A stretch of 23,826 nt of DNA from an uncultured Porphyromonadaceae bacterium (GTDB lineage Bacteria; Bacteroidota; Bacteroidia; Bacteroidales; Muribaculaceae), in assembly GCA_900548705.1 (NCBI GenBank), contig URLF01000040.1, positions 1 through 23,826 on the forward strand. Reading direction: 5' to 3'. Position numbers and translations under genes: made by a program. Shown piece by piece: positions 8,870 through 17,771 of this stretch. Below the pieces are notes generated by a model, which searched no databases, was not told the DNA's origin, and saw only the letters and a program-made list of their open reading frames with translations. Position 1 is the first letter of the stretch, and every line of letters starts with the position of its first letter.

Positions 8870-10714
8870 ATGAAAAGAAACATCTTGAAAATATTCTCTC
8901 TCGCTTGCGTCGCCACCCTCTCGACGGCTACCGCAGATGCGGCCACGGATTCCGGCGTGAAGGTGGAGCATCTGGGGGTCAACAATACCCTGGTGCGTGT
9001 CGACGGCGACGCGCGTTACCTGTTGATGCCTGTCCAGGAGTCTAACGACGACGCTAAGATAAATGTGATTGTCGACGGCAAGCTCGACCGCACGATATAT
9101 GTCAGACTCGCAAAATCGAAGGTCGATTACCAGGTGCCGTTCGATCTTAGCGGCTACAAGGGCCACAAAGTGGTGTTGAGCGTTGTCACCTCCCAAGACC
9201 GCGGTTCGGTGCGCGAGGCAAGCGACGACGCATGCTGGAGCAACTTCACCTTGAGTGACACATTCGACACCGCCAACCGCGAGAAATACCGTCCGGCCTT
9301 CCATCATACTCCCCTCTACGGATGGATGAACGACCCAAACGGCATGGTCTACAAGGATGGTGTCTGGCACCTATATTATCAGGCCAACCCTTACGGGTCG
9401 AAATGGCAGAACATGACCTGGGGGCATTCCTCCTCGAAAGACCTGGTCAAATGGGAACATCATCCGGTGGCGATAGAGCCTGACGGACTTGGCACCATCT
9501 TCTCCGGAAGCTCGGTGCTTGACCCCCGCAACACAGCCGGTTTCGGCCCCGATGCCATCGTCAGCCTTTACACCTCAGCCGCTGAAAGCCAGATACAGAG
9601 TCTCGCCCACAGCGTTGACGGCGGTATGACTTTCGAGAAATATCCCGGCAACCCGGTAATCACTCTTGACAGCGAGGCCCGCGACCCCAACATATTCTGG
9701 TATGAGCCTACCGGGGAGTGGATTCTGACGCTCGCCCATGCCCTCGACAGGGAGATGCTGATTTACGCCTCACCTGACCTCAAGAACTGGACTTTGCGGA
9801 GCGCCTTCGGCAAGGGGCTTGGCGCACAGGAGGGGGTATGGGAGTGTCCCGACCTCTTCGAACTGCCTGTGGACGGGACAGACCGGAAGAAGTGGGTGCT
9901 TATCTGCAACCTGAATCCCGGCGGCCCATTCGGAGGAAGTGCCACACAATATTTCACCGGCGACTTCGACGGGACGACCTTCACCCCCGACCGCGACGCG
10001 GAGGGGAAAGTGCCGACCAAGTGGATGGACTTCGGCAAAGACCATTACGCGACAGTGTCGTTCAGCGACGCGCCTGACAGCCGCCGCACGGTGATAGGAT
10101 GGATGAGCAACTGGCAGTATGCTGCCGAGGTGCCGACCCGCCAGTTCCGCAGCGCCAACACATTGCCCCGCGACCTGCGTCTCTTCACCGGCGCGGACGG
10201 ACAGCTCTATCTCGCATCCGCCCCTTCGCCTGAACTGGATGCTCTCCGTGCGGCCCAGGTGAAGAAAGCCGGTAAGACATCCCTTTCGGCCAATCCACGC
10301 AAATATTCCCTCCCGTCGGAGAATGACGGTATCTGCGAGATACTGCTCGGACTGGTTTCCCGCCACGGGGCACCGGTGACGATGACCCTCTCAAACGCCA
10401 AGGGTGAGAAGACCGTGATGGTGTATGAACCGAAACAGCGCACCTTGTCGTTTGACCGCCGCGAGAGCGGAATCGTGGATTTCAGCATCGATTTCCCAGC
10501 CGTCACCACCGCCCCGGTGCTTGGGTCGGATGACAAGCTCTCGCTGAGGATATTTGTCGACCGCTCCTCGGTGGAGGTGTTCGGAAATGACGGCGAACTG
10601 GTCATGACCAACCTCGTTTTCCCGACCGAACCTTACACGACCCTCTCGGTGACAGCTGCCGGGAAAGCCGAGATGACATCCCTCTCGATATGGTCGCTCA
10701 ATCCCGCAAAATAA
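8870..10714 (+). CDS. Glycoside hydrolase family 32 fructosidase (levanase/inulinase/invertase type)
   Basis: The 614-residue protein has a signal peptide (1-24, ending ADA) without a convincing lipobox, so it should be soluble in the periplasm. Residues about 28-130 form an extra N-terminal beta-rich domain, as in many Bacteroidetes GH32 enzymes (DUF4980 type). The five-bladed propeller follows: WMNDPNG with nucleophile Asp155, the RDP motif with transition-state stabiliser Asp272, and the EC motif with acid/base Glu325. A C-terminal beta sandwich runs from about 455 to 612 and contains FVDRSSVEVFGN. All catalytic residues are intact. GH32 enzymes cut beta-fructosidic bonds; releasing terminal fructose from imported oligofructans would supply the transporter and kinase that follow at 30 bp and 24 bp spacing. 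Exo mode and preference for levan, inulin or sucrose cannot be settled from sequence alone. The start codon follows the promoter box by 37 bp. Confidence 0.95.
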   Translation: MKRNILKIFSLACVATLSTATADAATDSGVKVEHLGVNNTLVRVDGDARYLLMPVQESNDDAKINVIVDGKLDRTIYVRLAKSKVDYQVPFDLSGYKGHKVVLSVVTSQDRGSVREASDDACWSNFTLSDTFDTANREKYRPAFHHTPLYGWMNDPNGMVYKDGVWHLYYQANPYGSKWQNMTWGHSSSKDLVKWEHHPVAIEPDGLGTIFSGSSVLDPRNTAGFGPDAIVSLYTSAAESQIQSLAHSVDGGMTFEKYPGNPVITLDSEARDPNIFWYEPTGEWILTLAHALDREMLIYASPDLKNWTLRSAFGKGLGAQEGVWECPDLFELPVDGTDRKKWVLICNLNPGGPFGGSATQYFTGDFDGTTFTPDRDAEGKVPTKWMDFGKDHYATVSFSDAPDSRRTVIGWMSNWQYAAEVPTRQFRSANTLPRDLRLFTGADGQLYLASAPSPELDALRAAQVKKAGKTSLSANPRKYSLPSENDGICEILLGLVSRHGAPVTMTLSNAKGEKTVMVYEPKQRTLSFDRRESGIVDFSIDFPAVTTAPVLGSDDKLSLRIFVDRSSVEVFGNDGELVMTNLVFPTEPYTTLSVTAAGKAEMTSLSIWSLNPAK

Positions 10715-10744
10715 ACTGACAATACCGGAAAAACTTATAATCCA

Positions 10745-11935
10745 ATGGATTCCATACAACCCATGACAACAACACGCAAAACATCGTTGATGCAGTTCAT
10801 CCCTGTGATGCTCTGTTTCTTCGCGATGGGCTTCGTCGACCTGGTCGGCACCGCCTCCAATTATGTTCAGAAAGACCTCGGGCTGACCGACTCACAGGCC
10901 AACCTGTTCCCCTCGCTGGTTTTCTTCTGGTTCCTGATTTTCTCAGTGCCTACCGGAATGCTGATGAACCGTATCGGCCGCAAGAAGACCGTCCTGATTT
11001 CGCTCATAGTCACCGCCGTGTCGCTGGTGCTTCCCCTGACAGGTGACGGCTACTTCACAATGCTGGCGGCTTTCTCGCTGCTCGGTATCGGCAACGCCAT
11101 AATGCAGACCTCGCTCAATCCCTTGGTGTCGAACCTGATAAGCAATGACAAGCTTGCGTCTACCCTGACTTTCGGCCAGTTTGTGAAGGCTATCGCCTCT
11201 TTCCTGGCCCCGATACTCGCCGCATGGGGCGCGACCACCTATTTCCCCACTTTCGGACTGGGTTGGAGGGCGATGTTCGTGATATTCGCCATCGTCAGCT
11301 TCCTGTCGGTGTCCGCGCTTGCCGCCACCCCCATCGAGGAGGAGCGTCCCGACAAGGCTTCCGGTGTCAAGGAATGCCTCAGGCTGCTTGGCCGCCCGTT
11401 CATCCTCCTCTGCTTCATCGGCATAATGTGCCATGTCGGAATTGATGTCGGCACCAACACCACCGCCCCGAAAATTATCATGGAGCGTCTGGCTCTCCCG
11501 CTTGAGGATGCCAGCTTCGCCACCGGTTTGTACTTCATCTTCCGCACCGCCGGTTGTTTCCTCGGCGCGTTCCTGCTGAGAGTGATGTCCCCCAAGGTTT
11601 TCTTCGGGATAAGTGTGGTGATGATGCTTGTGGCAATGGGACTTCTGCTTGTCGGTGAATCGCTCGGGCTGATATATGTCGGCATAGCCATGGTGGGCTT
11701 CGGCAACTCCAATATCTTCTCCGTGATTTTCGCGCAGGCTCTCAACGCCTCCCCGACAGAGAAAAACGAGGTGTCAGGTCTGATGATCATGGGCCTCTTC
11801 GGAGGCACTGTATTCCCCCTGGCCATGGGCTACGCCGCCGACGCGATTGGCGCACAGGCCGGAGCAGTGGCCGTGATGGGGCTCGGGGTAATCTACCTCC
11901 TCTATTACACCTTTAAAATCAAAACCGTAAAATAA
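10745..11935 (+). CDS. Major facilitator superfamily sugar (probably fructose) transporter
   Basis: The 396-residue protein is hydrophobic throughout with about twelve transmembrane helices and the MFS loop 2-3 motif MNRIGRKK near residues 75-82. It resembles the FucP/GluP branch of sugar:proton symporters used by Bacteroidetes. It lies between GH32 and the fructokinase with short gaps and matches BT1758 of the B. thetaiotaomicron fructan locus by position. It would carry fructose from periplasm to cytoplasm, since the downstream kinase acts on free sugar. The first ATG (10745) is used; an in-frame ATG six codons later (10763) is equally possible because neither has a clear ribosome-binding site. 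Substrate is inferred from context. Confidence 0.9.
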   Translation: MDSIQPMTTTRKTSLMQFIPVMLCFFAMGFVDLVGTASNYVQKDLGLTDSQANLFPSLVFFWFLIFSVPTGMLMNRIGRKKTVLISLIVTAVSLVLPLTGDGYFTMLAAFSLLGIGNAIMQTSLNPLVSNLISNDKLASTLTFGQFVKAIASFLAPILAAWGATTYFPTFGLGWRAMFVIFAIVSFLSVSALAATPIEEERPDKASGVKECLRLLGRPFILLCFIGIMCHVGIDVGTNTTAPKIIMERLALPLEDASFATGLYFIFRTAGCFLGAFLLRVMSPKVFFGISVVMMLVAMGLLLVGESLGLIYVGIAMVGFGNSNIFSVIFAQALNASPTEKNEVSGLMIMGLFGGTVFPLAMGYAADAIGAQAGAVAVMGLGVIYLLYYTFKIKTVK

Positions 11936-11959
11936 ACCAACAACCAACATAAACACTGA

Positions 11960-12844
11960 ATGTCCATGAAAGATATAGTAGTCGGAATGGGTGAGGCCCT
12001 CTGGGATGTCCTTCCGGAAGGTAAGAAGATAGGTGGCGCACCGGCAAACTTCGCGTATCATGTCTCTCAGTTCGGTTTGCCGAGCTGTGTGGTGAGCGCC
12101 GTCGGTGCTGACCCCCTCGGGAAAGAGATTCTGGAGAATTTCACGTCAAAAGGACTCAACCATCTTATCGAGGAGGTGCCATATCCCACCGGGACTGTAC
12201 AGGTCGAGATTGACCCCGCCGGGGTGCCGCAGTATGAGATAAAGGAGAATGTGGCCTGGGACAACATCCCCTACACGGCCCGTCTCGAACAGCTCGCCGA
12301 GCGCACAAAAGCGGTGTGCTTCGGATCGCTCGCCCAGCGCAACGTAGTCTCCCGCAACACCATCAACCGTTTCCTCGACGCGATGCCTCAGAATGACGAC
12401 AATCTCGTGGTATTCGACGTGAACCTGCGTCAGGGTTTCTACACCAAGGAGATACTCTGCAACTCGATGAAGCGCTGCAACATCCTGAAGATTAACGATG
12501 AGGAGCTTATCACGGTGAGCCGTATGTTCGGCTATCCAGGCATCGACCTCCAGGACAAATGCTGGATTCTCCTGGGGAAATACAACCTCAAGATGCTCAT
12601 CCTGACCTGCGGCATCAACGGCAGCTATGTCTTCACCCCGGGCAACGTGTCGTTCCAGCCCACCCCCAAGGTGGAGGTGGCTGACACGGTAGGGGCCGGA
12701 GACTCCTTCACCGCCGCCTTCATCGCCAGTGTGCTGAAAGGACTGCCTGTTGCAGAGGCGCATCGCAAGGCTGTGGCCACATCGGCATATGTCTGCACCC
12801 ACAAGGGGGCTATGCCGATACTCCCCAAGGAACTTACCGAATGA
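11960..12844 (+). CDS. PfkB-family carbohydrate kinase, probable fructokinase
   Basis: The protein has 294 residues. The first PfkB signature is at GGAPANFAYH (25-34), and the second is DTVGAGDSFTAAF (242-254) with catalytic base Asp248 and the GAGD anion hole. The N-terminal GMGEALWDVLPEG is typical of bacterial fructokinases of this family. It phosphorylates the sugar in the cytoplasm with ATP, giving fructose 6-phosphate if fructose is the substrate. It is the last gene of the operon GH32-transporter-kinase and corresponds to BT1757 by position. The ATG at 11960 is taken as start, but the ATG two codons later (11966, MKDIVVG) fits family N-termini equally well. The enzyme class is certain; fructose specificity rests on operon context. 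Confidence 0.92.
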   Translation: MSMKDIVVGMGEALWDVLPEGKKIGGAPANFAYHVSQFGLPSCVVSAVGADPLGKEILENFTSKGLNHLIEEVPYPTGTVQVEIDPAGVPQYEIKENVAWDNIPYTARLEQLAERTKAVCFGSLAQRNVVSRNTINRFLDAMPQNDDNLVVFDVNLRQGFYTKEILCNSMKRCNILKINDEELITVSRMFGYPGIDLQDKCWILLGKYNLKMLILTCGINGSYVFTPGNVSFQPTPKVEVADTVGAGDSFTAAFIASVLKGLPVAEAHRKAVATSAYVCTHKGAMPILPKELTE

Positions 12845-12870
12845 TTTCAGGAACAGTTTTTAGTCGTTAT

Positions 12871-12892
12871 CCGGAAATATGAGGGTTTCCGG
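12871..12892 (+). other. Small stem-loop after the fructokinase gene
   Basis: CCGGAAA (12871-12877) pairs perfectly with TTTCCGG (12886-12892) around an 8-nt loop, 27 bp after the kinase stop codon. No U tract follows, so it may protect the mRNA 3' end rather than terminate transcription. Confidence 0.35.
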
Positions 12893-12920
12893 CTCAACGC
12901 AATGATATGGTAAGAAGCTG

Positions 12921-12959
12921 TACGCCCCCTCCGTTTAATCAAAAAACGGAGGGGGCGTA
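12921..12959 (+). terminator. Perfect 16-bp stem-loop between fructan locus and polysaccharide cluster
   Basis: The arms at 12921-12936 and 12944-12959 are perfectly complementary over 16 bp (core CGCCCCCTCCG), with a 7-nt loop. The stem is very GC-rich and lies 76 bp after the fructokinase and 59 bp before the Wza-like gene. A run of A/T (tataatattaat) follows but there is no true U tract. A transcription terminator isolating the two loci is the simplest reading; an mRNA end-protecting hairpin or attenuator is also possible. The dyad is seen directly and the function is inferred. The rest of 12845-13018 shows no convincing TAnnTTTG box. Confidence 0.6.
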
Positions 12960-13018
12960 TAATATTAATGTCAAAAGTGCGTTAAACATATTGAACCAAT
13001 GTTGTACTGATTCCTGAA

Positions 13019-13831
13019 ATGAATTTCCGCATACTATATCTTGCGATGGTGGCTCTGGCCGCTATGATGATTCTCGGCTCTTGCAGTTCGTCAAAGAGCA
13101 ATCTGGCTTATTTCCGCGACATCACCTCCGAGACAGAGGTTGTGCCTCTTCCCGCTGCCGAGCCTGTCAAGATAGCTCCCGATGATGAGCTGTTCATCAC
13201 CGTCACCTCGACCGAAGCTGTGGCGACCGCCCATTTCAACCTCCCTTCCACCAATCCGGCCACACAGAAAGACCTCAACATCTACCAGTCACCCCGCCAG
13301 CTCACATATATCGTCAACTCCAAGGGTGACATCAATTTCCCTCAGCTCGGGACGCTCCATGTCGCCGGCATGACCACCGAGCAGCTACAGAATGACCTGC
13401 AAAAACGCATATCCAAATGGGTGGAGGACCCGACGGTGACCGTCAGGATGCTCAATTACCGCGTCAATGTGCTTGGTGAGGTCAACCGTCCCGGAACGCA
13501 GTATATCAGCACCAACCGTTACACGATACTCGACGCGCTGGCTGCCGCAGGTGACCTTACTCCATACGGCGAGCGTGAGAATATATTGCTCATCCGAGAA
13601 GAGAACGGCACTCAGAAGCGTGTCTTGCTCGACCTGACATCATCCGAGCTGCTGACCTCAGACTATTATTATCTTCGCCCCAACGATTACATCTATATCA
13701 AGCCCAACAAGGTTCGCGAGGGAAACGCCAAGTATGATTCCAACAAAAGCTACAAACTGTCGATGGTGTCGACGGTTGTCAGCGCGTCATCGGTGATAGC
13801 ATCCCTGATTATCGCCCTGGCAGTGAAGTAA
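13019..13831 (+). CDS. Wza-like polysaccharide export outer-membrane lipoprotein
   Basis: This 270-residue protein starts with a lipoprotein signal (ILGSC, acylated Cys22). Residues about 48-143 match the polysaccharide export (Poly_export) domain, with PDDELFITVTS at its start, and 147-195 an SLBB domain (VLGEVNRPGTQYI). The C-terminus (247-269, STVVSASSVIASLIIALAV) is one hydrophobic helix, comparable to the helix with which Wza crosses the outer membrane. It is shorter than E. coli Wza (about 380) but usual for the Bacteroidetes form, which has fewer SLBB repeats. It would form the outer-membrane export channel and partner the Wzc-like protein encoded 51 bp downstream. It is the first gene of the block 13019-19310. 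No promoter box could be placed in the 59 bp after the stem-loop. Confidence 0.93.
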   Translation: MNFRILYLAMVALAAMMILGSCSSSKSNLAYFRDITSETEVVPLPAAEPVKIAPDDELFITVTSTEAVATAHFNLPSTNPATQKDLNIYQSPRQLTYIVNSKGDINFPQLGTLHVAGMTTEQLQNDLQKRISKWVEDPTVTVRMLNYRVNVLGEVNRPGTQYISTNRYTILDALAAAGDLTPYGERENILLIREENGTQKRVLLDLTSSELLTSDYYYLRPNDYIYIKPNKVREGNAKYDSNKSYKLSMVSTVVSASSVIASLIIALAVK

Positions 13832-13882
13832 TCCCCCTTTCATCATCACACCTCTCGCAAGCTTAACCGATTTCCTCACGCA

Positions 13883-16249
13883 ATGGAAAAGAAAAAACGA
13901 AGTTCCGACATAATCGATATCAGTGCCCTCATACAGCAATACAAGGCCAAATGGTATCTGTTTGCCATATCTGTGGCCGCATGCTGCGCCCTGGCGCTCT
14001 TCTGGGCCAAGACCCACCGTCCGGTCTATGAGGTTACCGCGAATGTCTTGATTGACACAGGCGACAATGACCCGTTGGCCGCCCTCAGCCTGGGAAGCCT
14101 TTTCGGGGCCACCAATTATGTCGATGATGAGATTTTCATCGTCAGCTCCCACTCGCTCTATGCCAGTGTGGCCAAGGAACTCGGCCTCGACCGTCAGCGT
14201 GTGTTCAAGACAGGTTTCATGGAGAAGGTGACGATGGTGGATGAATATCCTATCGACATCCTTGTGCCCCCGATGTTCCCTGACACCGCCAGGGTGACCC
14301 TTTACTTCAACCTTAAAGTCAATGAGGAGGGTAAGGCCAAGCTCAAGGTGATAGGCCCGAATCGGACCAAGCTCGCCTCAATCAAAAACGCCAAGCTCCC
14401 GCTGGAGGTCCGTACCGACTACGGAGCGTTTGTGTTGACCCCCACCAAAGACTATGTCGCAGGGGAGCCTTACAAGGCACTCTTCGTTGTCAAGAGCTAC
14501 GACGGAGCCGCCGAGGACCTCGACGAGAATATCTCGGCATATATCGCCAACAAGAAGACCCATGTGATTCAGCTGACATACCCGACCGACAATCCCGAAT
14601 TCGGAAAGACCCTGCTCAACACCGTCATGTCCAAGTATGACGAACGTGTGATTGAGACAAAGAACAACCAGGCTTCCAAGACCCTGCGTTTCCTCGACCG
14701 CCGCATCAAGGAGTTGTCTGCCGATCTTTCAGGTATAGAAGGGGGCCTTCAGTCTTTCAAGGAGAACAACCGTATCACCGAGTTTGAGGCCGACGCCGAA
14801 TACAACCTCACGATGAAGGGTGAGCTGTCGAAACGCCTGATGGAGGCTGAGAGCCAGCTTGAACTTGCCCGGATGGCTCGTGACTTTATCGCCGCCCCCG
14901 GAAATGAATACGAGCTGATTCCTTTCACCTCATCGGATGAGAGCGCCACTGGGGTGAACGCGCTGATAAGCGCATATAACGGTGTGGCCATAAGGAGGAT
15001 GCAGGTGATGAACGGCGCTACCGAGGAGAACCTCCAGGTCAAGAATCTTGAAAAGCAGCTCGACGTGATGCGTGGAAACATCACCGCCTCACTTGCAAAA
15101 AACTACGATAATCTTGATGCTGTCGTCAAGGAGCTTCGTGCCAAGTTGGGACAGACCCAGTCTTCCCTCGGCAATCTTCCCAGCCATGAACGTCAGCTTG
15201 TCGACTTCCGCCGTGACCAGCGTATCAAGCAGTCGCTTTATCTGCTTTTGCTTGAGAAACGAGAGGAGACAGCCGTGATGCTCTCCAACGCCGTCTCGAA
15301 GGGGGTGGTGGTCGATCCCGCGTTTGTTCCCTCCGAACCTATCTCGATGGGCAAAATGAAACTTCTGGCAATCGCGATTGTGTTTGGCCTGATGTTGCCT
15401 GTGATTTTCTTCTACACCCGCAAGCTCTTGCGTGGCAAACCGGAGACACGCGCCGAAATCGAAGCGCAGCTCGATCCGACGGTTCTCGGGGAGATTTCCA
15501 CTTCACGTTCGGGGCACAACCTCGTGGTGACACCCAACAGCACATCCTCGACTGTCGAGCTGTTCAAACTTATCCGCACCAATCTACAGTTCATACTCAA
15601 GGGACAGGACCACAAGGTGGTCATGGTGACCTCCTCGCAGCCTGGTGAAGGAAAGTCGTTCATCTCGGTCAACATCGCCGCCGCTCTCGCTCTTCAGGGA
15701 AAGAAAGTGTTGCTCGTCGGCCTTGATATCCGCAAGCCGATGCTTGCTTCATATCTCGGGTTGCCGGTTGACAATCCCGGACTCACCAACTACCTGCTGC
15801 GTCCTGAAATCTCATTCCGCGACGTCGTGCAGCATGTCAAGGAGGTCAAAGGCCTGGATGTGGTTGTGGCCGGTATCATTCCCCCCAACCCGGCCGAGTT
15901 GCTGCTTGAGCCGCGCCTGAAGGATTTCTTCGAGGAGGCACGTCGGGATTACGACTATGTGATTGTCGATTCCGCCCCCGTCGGAATGGTCAGCGACTCC
16001 CTCTCTGTCGCCGAGTTCGCCGACTCCACAATCTACGTCACCCGTATCGGTGTCACCCGCTTCCGCGACCTGCAGTTCATCAACTCGATTTACGAGGATG
16101 GCCGTCTGCCTAAGATGAATGTCATTGTCAACGGCACCACCGCCACCCAGGGTTACGGCTATGGCTATGGATCTGTCGAGGATCACGGTAAGCACGCCCC
16201 CCACAGGAAAAAAGGTTTTTTCGGAAAAATCAAAGGTCTCTTTAAATGA
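13883..16249 (+). CDS. Wzc-like polysaccharide co-polymerase with BY-kinase domain
   Basis: The protein has 788 residues. A cytoplasmic N-terminus, a first transmembrane helix (about 24-42) and a periplasmic Wzz domain come first. A long coiled-coil region (about 250-470) and a second transmembrane helix (about 492-511) follow. The cytoplasmic BY-kinase domain has Walker A SSQPGEGKS (584-592, Lys591), Walker A' LLVGLDIRKP (610-619, Asp615) and Walker B VIVDSAP (693-699, Asp696). The C-terminal tail carries Tyr758, Tyr760 and Tyr762 in GYGYGYG, the likely autophosphorylation cluster, and ends in a basic stretch. Such proteins set chain length and couple polymerisation to export through cycles of tyrosine phosphorylation. 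Kinase and substrate tail are in one chain, as in proteobacterial Wzc. No Wzb-type phosphatase gene is seen nearby. Its stop overlaps the next start (ATGA). Confidence 0.95.
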   Translation: MEKKKRSSDIIDISALIQQYKAKWYLFAISVAACCALALFWAKTHRPVYEVTANVLIDTGDNDPLAALSLGSLFGATNYVDDEIFIVSSHSLYASVAKELGLDRQRVFKTGFMEKVTMVDEYPIDILVPPMFPDTARVTLYFNLKVNEEGKAKLKVIGPNRTKLASIKNAKLPLEVRTDYGAFVLTPTKDYVAGEPYKALFVVKSYDGAAEDLDENISAYIANKKTHVIQLTYPTDNPEFGKTLLNTVMSKYDERVIETKNNQASKTLRFLDRRIKELSADLSGIEGGLQSFKENNRITEFEADAEYNLTMKGELSKRLMEAESQLELARMARDFIAAPGNEYELIPFTSSDESATGVNALISAYNGVAIRRMQVMNGATEENLQVKNLEKQLDVMRGNITASLAKNYDNLDAVVKELRAKLGQTQSSLGNLPSHERQLVDFRRDQRIKQSLYLLLLEKREETAVMLSNAVSKGVVVDPAFVPSEPISMGKMKLLAIAIVFGLMLPVIFFYTRKLLRGKPETRAEIEAQLDPTVLGEISTSRSGHNLVVTPNSTSSTVELFKLIRTNLQFILKGQDHKVVMVTSSQPGEGKSFISVNIAAALALQGKKVLLVGLDIRKPMLASYLGLPVDNPGLTNYLLRPEISFRDVVQHVKEVKGLDVVVAGIIPPNPAELLLEPRLKDFFEEARRDYDYVIVDSAPVGMVSDSLSVAEFADSTIYVTRIGVTRFRDLQFINSIYEDGRLPKMNVIVNGTTATQGYGYGYGSVEDHGKHAPHRKKGFFGKIKGLFK

Positions 16250-17748
16250 CAGAATCCCTCTCTCTGAATCCGGAACACCGCGAGACACTTTCCCCTGAGG
16301 CACGTTCAGGTGCCCCGAGGGGAAAGGTGTATTTCAGCGTGTCGGCTCAGGAATGGATATGGAATCTCATCTTCATGTTCTCCCTGTCGCTGACCGGGCT
16401 GGCTATGCCGTTGGGAAACCTGATGGTGGTGATTCTGCTGATTCGCGCGTTCAAGGTCAACCGGGAGGCGTTTGTCTTCATGCTGATGTTGACTTTGGGA
16501 GGATTCGCGATTTCCGAACCGAAATACCAGTGGGGCATCAACCAGATGTTCCTGATGGTGCCTGCCTCGGTGATTGCGATGTGTGTCCTGAAAAAGAGCA
16601 GGCCTGTTAAACAGACCATCATTGCCTACGGGGCGTTCGCGATCTTCACTGTCGTCATGTCTGCGTTGTATGGAGGGGAAAGCTTGGCGACTCAGCTGCG
16701 TCCTATGCTCTGTTTCCTCTCCTTCTGTTTTTTCGCGCTTCCGCTGGTCTCCTTTTCCGGGGAGGGTTTCGATATGCGTCGTTTCTGGAACACCACATTC
16801 TCTTTCATGATGATAATGTGTGTGTTCTACATCATCGACGGTTACATACTGCGCGGGTGGGTGCTGATTCCCTGCTCATGGATTGACTTCGAAGGCACGC
16901 TTTCGACCTGGAGTTCTCCCATCATATATGGCCCGACAGGATGGATTCCGCGTAAATATCCCCCGGGACTGTATCCTATGGCATTGCTGCTATATCCTCT
17001 GGCCAAGTATTACAAGCTCAGGTGGTGGCAGTGGGCGCTGATTGGGGGAGCTATGCTCGCATCGCGTACATCCACCATCATTTTCAGTCTTGTGATTGGA
17101 TTCATCCTGGCCCAAGGTTCTTTCAAACGGTATGTGATATATGGCATCGTTGCCATTTCCCTATTTGCCGGATTGTATTATGTCGATGATGCGATGGGCT
17201 ATTCATCCGAGACCGAGCAGTCGACGATGCGTATCGCTTCGACCATAAACCAGTTTTTCGATCTTAGTGAGGCGGAGGATGACGAAGACCTTGCCGAAGC
17301 AGGCACCGGACGTATGGCCCAGGTGATACCATCGGTGGAATATACCTTCTCAGTAGGCAGGGAATGGGTCGGATTCGGCTTTGTGGACCCTGACACCAAG
17401 AATCCATCCTTGATTGTTGAGAATGAGCTTGTGGCTAATCCTGAGTTCAAATACCAGGCGGTGAACAATGTGGAAGTGACCCCGGTCAAGGAGTTCCTGA
17501 CCCAGGGATTCATCGGGCTTGCCGTGTGGTTCGGTTTCATTTTCGGAATATGCCGCATACTGCGCGGTATGCGTTACGCGAGATATTACACCAATGTCGC
17601 CATCGTCCTGATGCTTTACGGTATCGGAGGATTCGACTCTTGGTTCAATTTCCCCGGAATCCTTGTCGGCGCGATGGCTTTCGCCTCGGTGCTGCTTGCC
17701 AACAAACCACAGTCGCTCGAGGAGTATCCTGAGGAAAGACCTGCCTGA
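16246..17748 (+). CDS. Wzy-like polysaccharide polymerase (O-antigen ligase/polymerase superfamily)
   Basis: The 500-residue protein starts inside the stop codon of the Wzc-like gene (ATGA, 4-bp overlap), showing tight coupling. The first 35 residues are hydrophilic, followed by about ten or more transmembrane helices. One large extracytoplasmic loop of roughly 120 residues (about 310-420) contains an acidic patch (SEAEDDEDLAEAG), the usual layout of Wzy polymerases and WaaL ligases. These proteins are too divergent for residue-level motifs; topology and position between Wzc and Wzx genes support Wzy. It would join undecaprenyl-linked repeat units on the periplasmic side of the inner membrane. 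A WaaL-like ligase is the main alternative. Confidence 0.8.
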   Translation: MTESLSLNPEHRETLSPEARSGAPRGKVYFSVSAQEWIWNLIFMFSLSLTGLAMPLGNLMVVILLIRAFKVNREAFVFMLMLTLGGFAISEPKYQWGINQMFLMVPASVIAMCVLKKSRPVKQTIIAYGAFAIFTVVMSALYGGESLATQLRPMLCFLSFCFFALPLVSFSGEGFDMRRFWNTTFSFMMIMCVFYIIDGYILRGWVLIPCSWIDFEGTLSTWSSPIIYGPTGWIPRKYPPGLYPMALLLYPLAKYYKLRWWQWALIGGAMLASRTSTIIFSLVIGFILAQGSFKRYVIYGIVAISLFAGLYYVDDAMGYSSETEQSTMRIASTINQFFDLSEAEDDEDLAEAGTGRMAQVIPSVEYTFSVGREWVGFGFVDPDTKNPSLIVENELVANPEFKYQAVNNVEVTPVKEFLTQGFIGLAVWFGFIFGICRILRGMRYARYYTNVAIVLMLYGIGGFDSWFNFPGILVGAMAFASVLLANKPQSLEEYPEERPA

Positions 17749-17771
17749 ATCTGTTGATTGCCAGTCTCGAT

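Noticed and set aside
12921..12959. Inverted repeat as a possible invertible promoter of a capsule locus
   Set aside because: The arms enclose only 7 nt, far too little for a promoter, and no invertase gene is nearby.
15705..15750. Walker A' of the Wzc-like protein reads GLDIRKP instead of the proteobacterial DxDxR form
   Set aside because: The key aspartate (Asp615) and RKP are present. I recall this variant as common in Bacteroidetes, so it is not evidence of a dead kinase.
17754..17771. TTG start six codons upstream for the flippase
   Set aside because: The ATG at 17772 gives the conserved N-terminus of the family and lies a normal 23 bp after the previous gene.
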